NCBI GenBank assembly: GCA_015485755.1
Contig: WFTD01000005.1
Span: 1-19,973 of the forward strand
Reading direction: 5' to 3'
DNA from: Patescibacteria group bacterium
Lineage (GTDB): Bacteria > Patescibacteriota > Patescibacteriia > S139-126
Length of the DNA: 19,973 nucleotides
A model generated the notes under the pieces. It ran no database searches. It worked only from the letters and a program-made list of their open reading frames with translations, and was not told where the DNA came from. Positions 1-7,007 of this stretch are shown here, piece by piece (the first letter of the stretch is position 1; each line of letters opens with the position of its first letter). Position numbers and translations under genes: made by a program.

Positions 1-189
1 AGACAGAAGGCAGTTGACCAGAGATATGGAGGAGGACATAAGTTTTTATTTATTTTTTTGGCAATAGCCTATATTTTTTCTTGGGTAATTGTTTTTTGGC
101 GGTACCGAAAGTTGAAGCGAGAAATAGATGCAGTTGACCAGGCTATTCGGGCGGCCAAGATAAGAGAAAATAAAGATAAGAACAAATAG
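1..189 (+). CDS. C-terminal part of a small single-helix membrane protein (5' end outside the window)
   Basis: An open frame enters from the left edge and stops at TAG 187-189, giving 62 residues with no ATG inside. A hydrophobic stretch (about residues 15-33, around FLFIFLAIAYIFSWVIVFW) is followed by a basic, helical, charged tail (RYRKLKREID... ending KDKNK). This suggests one membrane helix with a positive, cytoplasmic C-terminus. The stop lies 2 nt before atpB, so it is probably co-transcribed with the ATP synthase genes. The position is where atpI or another small assembly protein often sits, but I see no AtpI/AtpZ signature. The tail vaguely recalls CcmD-like small proteins, which is too weak for a name. 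Function unknown. Confidence 0.6.
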   Translation, partial: RQKAVDQRYGGGHKFLFIFLAIAYIFSWVIVFWRYRKLKREIDAVDQAIRAAKIRENKDKNK

Positions 190-191
190 TT

Positions 192-992
192 ATGTGGGAA
201 TGGTTACGCATTACAGCTGAAAAGCCTAGTTTGCAACCTGATATATTGTTTTATCTGGGTAATTTTCCTATCACCAGTTCAGTTATAACTTCATTTGTAA
301 TTGTTTTGCTGGTGTTGATCGCTGGTTTTTATTTAAGAAAAAAAGTTAGTTTGATACCGTCCAAATGGCAAATAGCAGTTGAAAGTTTATATGATAGCAC
401 TTTGAAGTTGGTTGACCAAATAACTGCCAATCGTAAATATTCAGAGAAGATTTTTCCTTTGATTGCCGCTTTATTTTTGTATATTGGCATTGCCAATCTT
501 ATTAGTTTGACCCCAGGATTGACAGCTTTTAGTATTGACGGCAAGGAATTATTCCGCAGTCCTACTAGTGATTTTAACACTACCTTTGCTTTAGCTCTGG
601 CAATGTTGATTTTGGTTCAAATTGAGAGTATTCGCGATTGGGGGGTTTGGGGGTATTTTACTAGATTTGTTCAGATTCCTCAGCTTGTTAATAGTTTTAA
701 GCAGGGGATTGGCGCTGGTATGGTTGGCATAGTCAATTTTTTTATTGGTTTGCTTGATGCTGTATCTGAAGTTGCTAAGGTAGTGTCATTGTCAGTGCGT
801 TTATTTGGCAATATGTATGCGGGTGAGATTTTGATGATTATTATTATGGCCGGTTTTGCTTACTTTTTGCCGGCAGTTTGGGTTGGAATGAGTATTTTTG
901 TTGGAATTGTTCAGGCAATTGTTTTTGGCGCGCTGGTAGCAGCTTATTATACTATTGCAATGAAAGGAGCGGAGGAAGTTGAAAAAAAATAA
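192..992 (+). CDS. atpB: F1Fo ATP synthase subunit a
   Basis: Subunit a is the membrane stator protein that provides the ion half-channels against the c-ring. The 266-residue product has several hydrophobic helices and the family signature SLSVRLFGNMYAGE. Arg203 aligns with the essential Arg210 of E. coli subunit a. Glu212 follows nine residues later, as Glu219 does in E. coli, and Gln241 lies in the last helix (IVQAIVFGALVAAYY). ATG 192 is the only sensible start: the upstream gene stops at 189 and the protein begins directly with a short N-terminal segment before the first helix. There is no SD motif. It is the first recognised gene of a complete atpBEFHAGDC operon. Confidence 0.97.
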   Translation: MWEWLRITAEKPSLQPDILFYLGNFPITSSVITSFVIVLLVLIAGFYLRKKVSLIPSKWQIAVESLYDSTLKLVDQITANRKYSEKIFPLIAALFLYIGIANLISLTPGLTAFSIDGKELFRSPTSDFNTTFALALAMLILVQIESIRDWGVWGYFTRFVQIPQLVNSFKQGIGAGMVGIVNFFIGLLDAVSEVAKVVSLSVRLFGNMYAGEILMIIIMAGFAYFLPAVWVGMSIFVGIVQAIVFGALVAAYYTIAMKGAEEVEKK

Positions 993-1051
993 TTTTATAA
1001 AAAAATAATTAATAAAATAATTAAGATAATTAATAATTAATCGTAAAAAAT
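993..1051 (+). promoter_or_regulatory. Nearly G/C-free leader in front of atpE, candidate translational enhancer
   Basis: The 59 nt between atpB and atpE hold only three G/C bases (1025, 1042, 1043). It is the longest gap inside the atp operon, where the other gaps are 1-36 nt. It has no SD motif. Subunit c is needed in many copies per complex, and in E. coli an unstructured AU-rich leader raises atpE translation, so this stretch may keep the atpE start unfolded. This is an inference from composition and position. An internal promoter is also possible because any such sequence contains TATAAT-like words. Confidence 0.4.
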
Positions 1052-1300
1052 ATGGCAGTCGATCCAAATGCAATCGATTCACAAACCATCATTGAAGCCG
1101 CGCGGCTCATTGGTAAAGGTCTGACCACCATTACTATGGGAGGATCAGGTATTGGTGAAGGTTACTTAATTGGTAAGGCATTGGAGGCAATGGGACGCAA
1201 TCCAGAGATGGAAGGCTCTTTGTTTACCAAGATGCTCATTGGAGTGGCAATGGCTGAGTCCACTGCAATTTATGCTTTTGTCGCTTTCTTTATTATTTAA
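1052..1300 (+). CDS. atpE: F1Fo ATP synthase subunit c, with two carboxylates at the ion site
   Basis: The 82-residue two-helix hairpin forms the rotor ring. The polar loop is GRNPEMEG (residues 48-55). The carrier carboxylate is Glu69 in MAESTAIY. Compared with the Ilyobacter tartaricus sodium site (Gln32, Val63, Glu65, Ser66, Thr67, Tyr70), the residues here are Glu36, Met67, Glu69, Ser70, Thr71 and Tyr74, with identical spacing. The sodium-type pattern is therefore kept except that glutamate replaces the helix-1 glutamine (GIGEGY). Two-carboxylate c subunits are known, for example in N-type ATPases and, from memory, in Thermotoga. Whether this ring carries Na+ or H+ cannot be read from sequence. 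ATG 1052 is followed by a short polar stretch and then helix 1. Confidence 0.97.
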   Translation: MAVDPNAIDSQTIIEAARLIGKGLTTITMGGSGIGEGYLIGKALEAMGRNPEMEGSLFTKMLIGVAMAESTAIYAFVAFFII

Positions 1301-1336
1301 TTTTACCAATTGCAGTAAATATAAAATTACAATTCT

Positions 1337-1831
1337 ATGAATATTTTGGATATTCTAGCTAAAATAGGTTTTGATTGGCGCATGGCCGCAGCGCAGTTGG
1401 TTAATTTTTTGATTATTTATTATTTGGTCAAGCGTTATTTATTTCCTCCTTTGGTAAAAGCCATACAAGAGAGGCAAAAGACCATTGAGGAGGGCGTGAA
1501 TAAAGCCAAAGAAGCTGAGACCAAATTGATGCTGGCCTCGCAAGAGTATGAGGATAGGTTGAGTGAGGCCAGAGCTAAGGCCAGAGAGATAATCAACTCT
1601 GCCTATCAGGAAGCAGAAGAGATTACCAAACAAGCTCGGGGCAGGGCAGAGATTGAAGCCAAACAGATGATCAAAGCAGCTCAAGCAGAGATTGACAAAC
1701 AGCGTGAGCAAGCTGAGAGAGAGTTGAGGGCGTATGCAGTGAAATTGGCTACTTTGATAGCAGAAAAATTAATGCGCAAATCAATTGACGAGCAAACCCA
1801 AGCTCAAATTATCAAAGAATTGAGTAAATAA
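1337..1831 (+). CDS. atpF: F1Fo ATP synthase subunit b
   Basis: Subunit b is the peripheral stalk that holds F1 static against the turning rotor. The 164-residue protein has the usual plan: one hydrophobic N-terminal helix (about residues 14-34, AAAQLVNFLIIYYLVKRYLF), then a long highly charged coiled coil rich in Ala, Glu, Lys, Arg and Gln to the C-terminus. The length is normal for the family (about 155-170). Only one b-type gene is present, so the stalk is probably a homodimer. It starts 36 nt after atpE and ends 1 nt before atpH. Confidence 0.96.
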   Translation: MNILDILAKIGFDWRMAAAQLVNFLIIYYLVKRYLFPPLVKAIQERQKTIEEGVNKAKEAETKLMLASQEYEDRLSEARAKAREIINSAYQEAEEITKQARGRAEIEAKQMIKAAQAEIDKQREQAERELRAYAVKLATLIAEKLMRKSIDEQTQAQIIKELSK

Positions 1832-1832
1832 T

Positions 1833-2222
1833 ATGAGACCTAACGCTGAAATTTTAGCTCGAGTAGTGTGGAATTTAGCTCAAGATAGATCCTTGCCAGC
1901 AGAGGAGAAGGTTGATAAGTTTATTGCTTATTGCCAAAAGTATAACTTGTTTTACTTATTGCCCAAGGTATTATTTTTGTTGAGGTTAAAAAGGCAAAGA
2001 TTAGGCGAGGAAGAAAAAGCACGGGTTATAACAGCATTGCCATTGGACAAAGATACGGAAAAATTCATTTGGCAGTTAGCCCAGATTGATAAACAGGCTG
2101 AAGTTGATGTTGAGGAAGACAAGAAAATTATTGGCGGTGTAATAGTAAAGTACCGCAATAAAATATTTGATGCTTCTTTGAAGACTCAATTAGAAAAAAT
2201 AGTTCGTCATTTGAGCAATTAA
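1833..2222 (+). CDS. atpH: F1Fo ATP synthase subunit delta, short form
   Basis: Delta joins the top of F1 to the b stalk. The C-terminal hallmark is present: IIGGVIVKYRNKIFDASLKTQL, split here as IIGGVIVKYRNK and IFDASLKTQL, matching the family pattern GG-hydrophobic-(V/K)-D-x-S-x-(R/K)-x-L. The protein is only 129 residues against about 175-185 in most bacteria. The loss is in the N-terminal six-helix domain and middle, where only about 90 residues precede the C-terminal motif. The ATG is 1 nt after the atpF stop, so no longer version can start upstream, and the frame is unbroken. It looks like genuine shortening rather than a frameshift. Confidence 0.9.
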   Translation: MRPNAEILARVVWNLAQDRSLPAEEKVDKFIAYCQKYNLFYLLPKVLFLLRLKRQRLGEEEKARVITALPLDKDTEKFIWQLAQIDKQAEVDVEEDKKIIGGVIVKYRNKIFDASLKTQLEKIVRHLSN

Positions 2223-2234
2223 ATTTTTAATAAT

Positions 2235-3725
2235 ATGCAAATAGATAAAATTGTTAAACAGCTAGAAGATAAAATAAAAGATTATAAGCCAGAGGTTGAT
2301 ATTAGTGAGGTCGGCACTGTGATTGAGGTTGGCGACGGCATTGCCAGGATGTCTGGTTTGACTAACTGTCAGGCGTCAGAAATGCTTGAGTTTCCAGGCG
2401 GAACGGTAGGGGTAGCTTTGAATTTAGAGAACGAGACAGTAGGCGCAGTATTGTTGGGCGAATACACCCATATCAAAGAGGGAGACACAGTAAAGCGCAC
2501 CGGCAGAGTGTTGTCAGTGCCGGTTAGTGATGAGCTTATTGGCCGGGTGTTAAATCCTTTGGGCCAGGCTATTGACGGCGGTGACGATCCCAAGCCAGCT
2601 GATTATTATTTAGTAGAAAAAATTGCTCCAGGAGTAATAGAACGCGAGCCAGTTGATACGCCAGTGCAAACGGGCATCAAGGCCGTTGATGCGATGATTC
2701 CTATTGGTCGAGGCCAGCGTGAACTTATTATTGGCGATCGCCAGACCGGTAAAACCGCTATTGCTATTGATACCATTATCAACCAGAAGGGTCAGGACAT
2801 GATCTGTATTTATGTTGCCATTGGACAAAAAGAGTCCAAAGTTGCCCGAATTGTTGACAAGTTAAAGAGCATGGGAGCGATGGATTATACTGTAGTGGTG
2901 GTAGCTGGAGCTTCTGATCCTGCTTCTTTGTCTTATTTGGCTCCTTATGCTGGGGTGGCAATGGCTGAGTATTTTATGGACAAAGGCAAGGATGTTTTGA
3001 TTGTTTATGATGATTTGTCCAAGCATGCTTGGGCTTACCGCGAGATATCTTTGTTGCTTAGACGTCCGCCGGGCAGAGAGGCTTATCCGGGAGATATTTT
3101 TTACCTGCATTCACGTTTGTTGGAGCGAGCTTGTAAGCGCAACAAAGAAGCCGGCGGCGGTTCTATCACAGCTTTGCCGATAATCGAGACACAAGCTGGC
3201 GATGTTTCCGCCTATATTCCTACCAATGTAATTTCTATTACTGACGGACAGATTTATTTGGAGACAGACTTGTTTTACCGCGGTGTTAGACCAGCTTTAA
3301 ATGTTGGCCTTTCAGTTTCTCGTGTTGGTGGAGCGGCTCAGATTAAGGCCATGAAAAAGGTGGCTGGTAAGTTGAAATTGGAAATGGCTCAATACAGGGA
3401 ACTGGAAGCTTTTGCTCAGTTCGCATCTGATCTTGATGCTGCGACCAAAAAGCAGCTGGAAAGAGGAATGAGGATAACAGAACTGTTAAAGCAGCCGCAG
3501 TATTCACCAATACCAGTGGCCAAGCAAGTAGCTATTATTTACGCGGCAGTTAATGGTTATCTTGATGATGTGGAACTAGATAACATCAAAAAGTGGGAGG
3601 ATGATTTTTACAATTATTTGGATGCTTCCGCTCGGCCAACTTTAGAAAAAATTGAAAAGGACTGGAATGATGAAATTGAGAAAGAATTAAAAGAGGTTAT
3701 TGAATCATTTAAATCAAGCAGATAA
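2235..3725 (+). CDS. atpA: F1Fo ATP synthase subunit alpha
   Basis: Alpha alternates with beta in the F1 hexamer and carries the non-catalytic nucleotide sites. The order in 496 residues is a beta-barrel domain (about 25-95), a nucleotide-binding domain with the P-loop GDRQTGKT (167-174) and Walker B VLIVYDDL (254-261), then a helical C-terminal domain. SVSRVGG places the arginine finger at Arg363, which reaches the catalytic site of beta. The length is normal, slightly short at the C-terminus. ATG 2235 follows the atpH stop by 12 nt with no SD motif. The stop at 3723-3725 is 1 nt before atpG. Confidence 0.98.
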   Translation: MQIDKIVKQLEDKIKDYKPEVDISEVGTVIEVGDGIARMSGLTNCQASEMLEFPGGTVGVALNLENETVGAVLLGEYTHIKEGDTVKRTGRVLSVPVSDELIGRVLNPLGQAIDGGDDPKPADYYLVEKIAPGVIEREPVDTPVQTGIKAVDAMIPIGRGQRELIIGDRQTGKTAIAIDTIINQKGQDMICIYVAIGQKESKVARIVDKLKSMGAMDYTVVVVAGASDPASLSYLAPYAGVAMAEYFMDKGKDVLIVYDDLSKHAWAYREISLLLRRPPGREAYPGDIFYLHSRLLERACKRNKEAGGGSITALPIIETQAGDVSAYIPTNVISITDGQIYLETDLFYRGVRPALNVGLSVSRVGGAAQIKAMKKVAGKLKLEMAQYRELEAFAQFASDLDAATKKQLERGMRITELLKQPQYSPIPVAKQVAIIYAAVNGYLDDVELDNIKKWEDDFYNYLDASARPTLEKIEKDWNDEIEKELKEVIESFKSSR

Positions 3726-3726
3726 T

Positions 3727-4647
3727 ATGGCTATTTCTACAAAAATTATCAAGCAAAGAATTCGTTCTATCAAAAACACCCACAAAATGACGCGGGCAAT
3801 GGAGATGGTTTCAGCCAGTAAGATGCGCAAAGCAGTCAATAGGTCATTGGCTAGCAGACCTTATGCTTGGCGGGCGCTTGAGTTGTTGATAAATATTTCT
3901 CGCGATCGGGTTGTTAACCATCCCTTGATGGAAAACAGAAAGAAAATAAATAGTGTGCTGTTGGTGATTGTCGGGTCCAATAAGGGGTTGTGCGGCAGTT
4001 TTAATGTTAATGTTTTTCGTTTTTTGCATGATTATGTTAAGAGCAACTCTCAATTTGAGATTAAGGCTGTGACAATTGGCCGTTATGCTGAGAGGTATGC
4101 CAAAAAATTAAATATCCCCGTAGTTGGCAGTTTTGTTGATTTTCATGAGGGGATTGAAGTTGAAGAAGTAAGAGGCGTATCAAAATTGGTGCAACAGGAA
4201 TTTTTGTCAGGTAGTTGTGATAAAGTTCAGCTTATTTATACCAATTATGTTTCTGTGTTAAAAAATGAAGTTATCAACCGCGGTTTATTGCCAGTCCATC
4301 CTGACAATATCAGTTTTATGATTGAACATGCTGGCGGTGTTAAAGACAACCAAGACAGGCAAAGCGATAAAGTAGAGTCAATGTCATTGTATTTGTTTGA
4401 ACCGTCAGAGGAGGAGGTTTTGAATTTGGTGTTGCCAATTTTGACCGAAGTGCAGATTTATCAGGGGATATTGGAGTCTCAGGCATCTGAGCATAGCGCG
4501 CGAATGATGGCGATGCGCAATGCTTCTGAGGCGGCTGAAGATATGATTAGAGAATTAACTTTAACTTACAATAAAGCTCGGCAGGAAAGCATTACCAAAG
4601 AAATATCAGAAATTTCTGCTGGAGCTGAAGCTTTAAGACAAGCATAA
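3727..4647 (+). CDS. atpG: F1Fo ATP synthase subunit gamma
   Basis: Gamma is the central shaft that couples c-ring rotation to the beta sites. The N-terminal helix starts MAISTKIIKQRIRSIKNTHK and continues TRAMEMVSASKMRKA. The C-terminal helix carries SARMMAMRNASEAAEDM. Both are classic family motifs for the coiled-coil shaft. I place the start at ATG 3727, giving 306 residues. An in-frame ATG at 3700 would add nine residues (MNHLNQADN) overlapping atpA and lacking family resemblance. At 306 residues the protein is a little longer than the usual ~286, with extra charged sequence in the last third (around residues 205-225, KDNQDRQSDKVES). Confidence 0.96.
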   Translation: MAISTKIIKQRIRSIKNTHKMTRAMEMVSASKMRKAVNRSLASRPYAWRALELLINISRDRVVNHPLMENRKKINSVLLVIVGSNKGLCGSFNVNVFRFLHDYVKSNSQFEIKAVTIGRYAERYAKKLNIPVVGSFVDFHEGIEVEEVRGVSKLVQQEFLSGSCDKVQLIYTNYVSVLKNEVINRGLLPVHPDNISFMIEHAGGVKDNQDRQSDKVESMSLYLFEPSEEEVLNLVLPILTEVQIYQGILESQASEHSARMMAMRNASEAAEDMIRELTLTYNKARQESITKEISEISAGAEALRQA

Positions 4648-4665
4648 TAATTAATTACCAAAGCA

Positions 4666-6033
4666 ATGAATAAGGGAATAATAACTCAGGTGATTGGCGC
4701 GGTGGTAGATGTGAGGTTTGAAGAAAATCTACCCCCAGTGTATCAAGCATTAGAGGTTAAGAGAGGGGAGGAGACATTGGTGCTTGAGGTGCAGCAGCAT
4801 TTGGGAATGAAGGAGGTTAGAACAATCGCCCTTGGTTCTACCGACGGTTTGGTTAGGGGGCAGGAAGTTGTTGACACAGGTGCGCCAATTTCAGTGCCAG
4901 TAGGACCAGAAACATTGGGTAGGATGTTTAATGTAACAGGCAATCCAATTGATGGTCGGGGGGAGGTAAAGACCAAAGAAAAATATCCCATTCATAGGCC
5001 AGCTCCTGAGTTTGTTAAACAATCTGTTAAAACGGAAATTTTGGAAACCGGCATCAAGGTTATTGATTTGTTATGCCCATTTTTGAAAGGCGGCAAAGTT
5101 GGTTTGTTTGGCGGTGCTGGTGTTGGCAAAACTGTCATTATTCAGGAACTCATTCGCAACATTGCCCAAGAGCACGGCGGTTATTCAATGTTTGCAGGTG
5201 TAGGTGAAAGAAGCCGTGAGGGTAATGACCTTTATTTAGAGATGACCGAATCAGGCGTTATTGATAAAACAGCTTTGATTTTTGGCCAGATGAATGAGCC
5301 GCCAGGTTCACGCGCGCGGGTAGCTTTAACTGCCCTTACTATGGCAGAGTATTTCCGCGATCAGGAGGGAAGGGATTTGTTGTTGTTTATTGATAATATT
5401 TTCCGTTTCACCCAAGCTGGTTCTGAGCTTTCAGCTTTGCTGGGCAGAATGCCGTCGGCAGTTGGTTATCAGCCTACTTTAGCAACTGAAATGGGAGAGT
5501 TGCAGGAACGCATTACTTCTACTGATAAAGGATCCATCACTTCAGTGCAGGCGGTTTATGTCCCGGCCGATGACTTAACCGATCCGGCTCCAGCCACTAC
5601 TTTTGCCCACCTTGACTCTACTGTAGTATTGTCCCGCTCATTAGCTGAACTTGGCATTTACCCAGCTGTTGACCCATTGGATTCCAGCTCTACAATTTTG
5701 GATCCAGTGATGGTGGGAGATGAGCACTATCAAGTAGCTCGGGAAGTGCAACGGGTGCTCCAGCGCTATAAAGATTTGCAGGATATTATCGCAATTTTAG
5801 GTATGGATGAATTGTCTGATGAGGATAAATTAACAGTAGCCCGAGCGCGTAAAATTCAAAGATTTTTATCCCAACCGTTCTTTGTAGCTGAGCAGTTTAC
5901 TGGTATGCCAGGTAAATATGTGCCGCTGTCAGAAACCATCAAAGGATTTAAGGAGATATTGGCAGGAAATTATGATGATGTTCCAGAACAGGAATTCTAT
6001 ATGAAAGGGACAATTGATGAAGTGAAAAAATAA
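4666..6033 (+). CDS. atpD: F1Fo ATP synthase subunit beta (catalytic)
   Basis: Beta makes ATP from ADP and phosphate in the F1 head. The 455-residue protein has the beta-barrel N-domain, the P-loop GGAGVGKT (149-156), the catalytic Glu181 with Arg182 in GVGERSREGNDLY, Walker B LLLFIDNI (238-245) and the DELSDED form of the DELSEED lever in the C-domain. All catalytic residues that I can check are present. It starts 18 nt after atpG without an SD motif and ends 3 nt before atpC. Confidence 0.98.
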   Translation: MNKGIITQVIGAVVDVRFEENLPPVYQALEVKRGEETLVLEVQQHLGMKEVRTIALGSTDGLVRGQEVVDTGAPISVPVGPETLGRMFNVTGNPIDGRGEVKTKEKYPIHRPAPEFVKQSVKTEILETGIKVIDLLCPFLKGGKVGLFGGAGVGKTVIIQELIRNIAQEHGGYSMFAGVGERSREGNDLYLEMTESGVIDKTALIFGQMNEPPGSRARVALTALTMAEYFRDQEGRDLLLFIDNIFRFTQAGSELSALLGRMPSAVGYQPTLATEMGELQERITSTDKGSITSVQAVYVPADDLTDPAPATTFAHLDSTVVLSRSLAELGIYPAVDPLDSSSTILDPVMVGDEHYQVAREVQRVLQRYKDLQDIIAILGMDELSDEDKLTVARARKIQRFLSQPFFVAEQFTGMPGKYVPLSETIKGFKEILAGNYDDVPEQEFYMKGTIDEVKK

Positions 6034-6036
6034 TTT

Positions 6037-6462
6037 ATGGAAAAGATAAATTTTAAAATTATTACCCTGGAAAGAGTTGTTTATGAAGATGAGATTGATC
6101 AGGTTACTATTCCCACGCAAGCGGGGGAAATAACAGTGTTGGCGCGCCACACTCCCTTGGTATCTTTGTTAAAGCCAGGGGAGCTCAGAATTAAAAAAGA
6201 TGGGTATGATGTATTGTTGTCAGTATCTACTGGTTTTGTTGAGGTTAGGCCAAAAAGCGAGGTGGTTATTTTGGCTGATACAGCTGAGAGAGCGGAAGAA
6301 ATTGATTTGGAGAGAGCGGAAGAAGGCAGAAGAAGAGCAGAGGAAATGCTCAAAGAAAAAGAGCGGCTTGATGATGTTCAGTTTGCCCGCCTGCAGGCTC
6401 AACTGGAAAAGGAGCTGGCCCGTCTAAAGGTTGGCCGCCGTTATCGCAAGTTGCGTTCATAG
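6037..6462 (+). CDS. atpC: F1Fo ATP synthase subunit epsilon
   Basis: Epsilon sits on gamma and the c-ring and can restrain ATP hydrolysis. The 141-residue protein has the N-terminal beta-sandwich (GEITVLARHTPLVSLLKPGEL and GFVEVRP motifs) and a C-terminal helical hairpin rich in Glu and Arg. A perfect 15-bp direct repeat (6286-6300 and 6310-6324) encodes ERAEE twice within the first C-terminal helix, a small internal duplication that keeps the helical register close. It is the last gene of the atp operon and is followed 20 nt later by a terminator hairpin. Confidence 0.95.
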   Translation: MEKINFKIITLERVVYEDEIDQVTIPTQAGEITVLARHTPLVSLLKPGELRIKKDGYDVLLSVSTGFVEVRPKSEVVILADTAERAEEIDLERAEEGRRRAEEMLKEKERLDDVQFARLQAQLEKELARLKVGRRYRKLRS

Positions 6463-6482
6463 TAATTGGTGTGGTTATTTTA

Positions 6483-6511
6483 AAAAAATCGCTCAAGTTG
6501 AGCGATTTTTT
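6483..6511. terminator. Bidirectional intrinsic terminator between atpC and the convergent gene
   Basis: The perfect inverted repeat TCGCTCAA/TTGAGCGA (6489-6496 and 6498-6505; likely a 3-nt loop) is flanked by an A run on the left (6482-6488) and a T run on the right (6506-6511). It therefore reads as stem plus U-tract in both directions. It lies between the atpC stop (6462) and the end of the minus-strand gene (6518), exactly where a shared terminator is expected. Confidence 0.9.
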
Positions 6512-6517
6512 GTTTGT

Positions 6518-6847
6518 TTATTTGTTTATTAGCTGTTGCATTTTTTCTCGGGCAATTTTTTCAGCTTGTTCCAAATCAGCACCCTCAGGAAAAAGCATAA
6601 CAATTTTTATATTTGGCAATTGCAAGGCTTCTTGCAGGTTGCGGTCATACATGGTCGCTTCAGCTTCAAAAGACGCGATAGCTCGGAGATAATTTTTATT
6701 GTTGTACTGAAAAATGATAAAGATGAAGCCAGCTGTTTGGCCGTTAGTGTAGTCAATAAACTCTGCCTCAGTGAACTCTTGCAAATTTCTTTTTAAATCC
6801 TGCCAAAAATTGTCAATCCCTTCTTTTTGTTGTTTTTTAGGTGCCAT
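6518..6847 (-). CDS. Hypothetical protein, 109 residues
   Basis: Not recognised. The product is soluble, has no cysteine, no signal peptide and no membrane helix. A basic start (MAPKKQQKEG) leads into an amphipathic helix (IDNFWQDLKRNLQEF), a likely beta-rich middle (AGFIFIIFQYNNKNYLRAIASF) and a C-terminal helix (LEQAEKIAREKMQQLINK). It is the only minus-strand gene in the window. It has a consensus-like promoter (TTGACA, 17 nt, TAAAGT), an SD-like AGAGGGG 5 nt before the ATG, and a terminator 6 nt after its stop, so it is a self-contained single-gene unit. Overlapping + strand frames in the same span lack such signals. The protein-like composition and the signals support a real gene; function unknown. 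Confidence 0.75.
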   Translation of the reverse strand: MAPKKQQKEGIDNFWQDLKRNLQEFTEAEFIDYTNGQTAGFIFIIFQYNNKNYLRAIASFEAEATMYDRNLQEALQLPNIKIVMLFPEGADLEQAEKIAREKMQQLINK

Positions 6848-6852
6848 TTTAT

Positions 6853-6859
6853 CCCCTCT
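6853..6859 (-). promoter_or_regulatory. SD-like ribosome binding site of the minus-strand hypothetical gene
   Basis: Read on the minus strand the sequence is AGAGGGG, 5 nt before the ATG at 6847-6845. It matters because 19 of the 21 genes with visible starts in this window have no SD-like motif. Confidence 0.5.
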
Positions 6860-6875
6860 TTTTTGGGTTTATATT

Positions 6876-6904
6876 ACTTTAGTTTATTATTTTGTTTTTG
6901 TCAA
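6876..6904 (-). promoter_or_regulatory. Sigma-70-type promoter of the minus-strand hypothetical gene
   Basis: On the minus strand, a perfect -35 TTGACA (6904-6899) and a -10 TAAAGT (6881-6876, 4 of 6 consensus) are separated by 17 nt. Transcription would start near 6869, giving a leader of about 22 nt that includes the SD-like motif. Confidence 0.6.
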
Positions 6905-6923
6905 TGAGAGTGGTAAAATGGAG

Positions 6924-6952
6924 TTGCAGATTTAAGATATAAGATTTATGAT
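6924..6952 (+). promoter_or_regulatory. Possible promoter of the helicase-nuclease gene
   Basis: TTGCAG (6924-6929), a 17-nt spacer and TATGAT (6947-6952, 5 of 6 consensus) are correctly spaced and lie 55 nt before the ATG at 7008. The -35 matches only TTG. The -10 lies inside the left arm of an inverted repeat (6943-6984). Confidence 0.4.
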
Positions 6953-6984
6953 TTATGAATAATGTCAATCTTAAATCATAAATC
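6943..6984. repeat. AT-rich inverted repeat in front of the helicase gene
   Basis: GATTTATGATTTA (6943-6955) and TAAATCATAAATC (6972-6984) are perfect 13-nt complementary arms around a 16-nt loop. Related words (GATTTAAGAT at 6929-6938, ATCATAATT at 6982-6990) surround the arms, as if from repeated short units. It could be an operator overlapping the promoter, an RNA hairpin in the leader, or a dispersed intergenic repeat. Nothing in the sequence decides between these. Confidence 0.6.
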
Positions 6985-7007
6985 ATAATTCACAAATATT
7001 TATTTTT

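Noticed and set aside
10..141. Twelve-base direct repeat GCAGTTGACCAG at 10-21 and 130-141
   Set aside because: Both copies are in the same coding frame (AVDQ) and the repeat is short. Chance or a minor coding duplication is enough.
3700..3726. Upstream ATG for atpG that would add nine residues
   Set aside because: It overlaps the atpA end and the added MNHLNQADN does not fit the gamma family, which begins at the second ATG (3727).
6471..6796. Two + strand open frames over the minus-strand hypothetical gene
   Set aside because: They run through the terminator and lack start signals, while the minus frame has a promoter, an SD-like site and a terminator.
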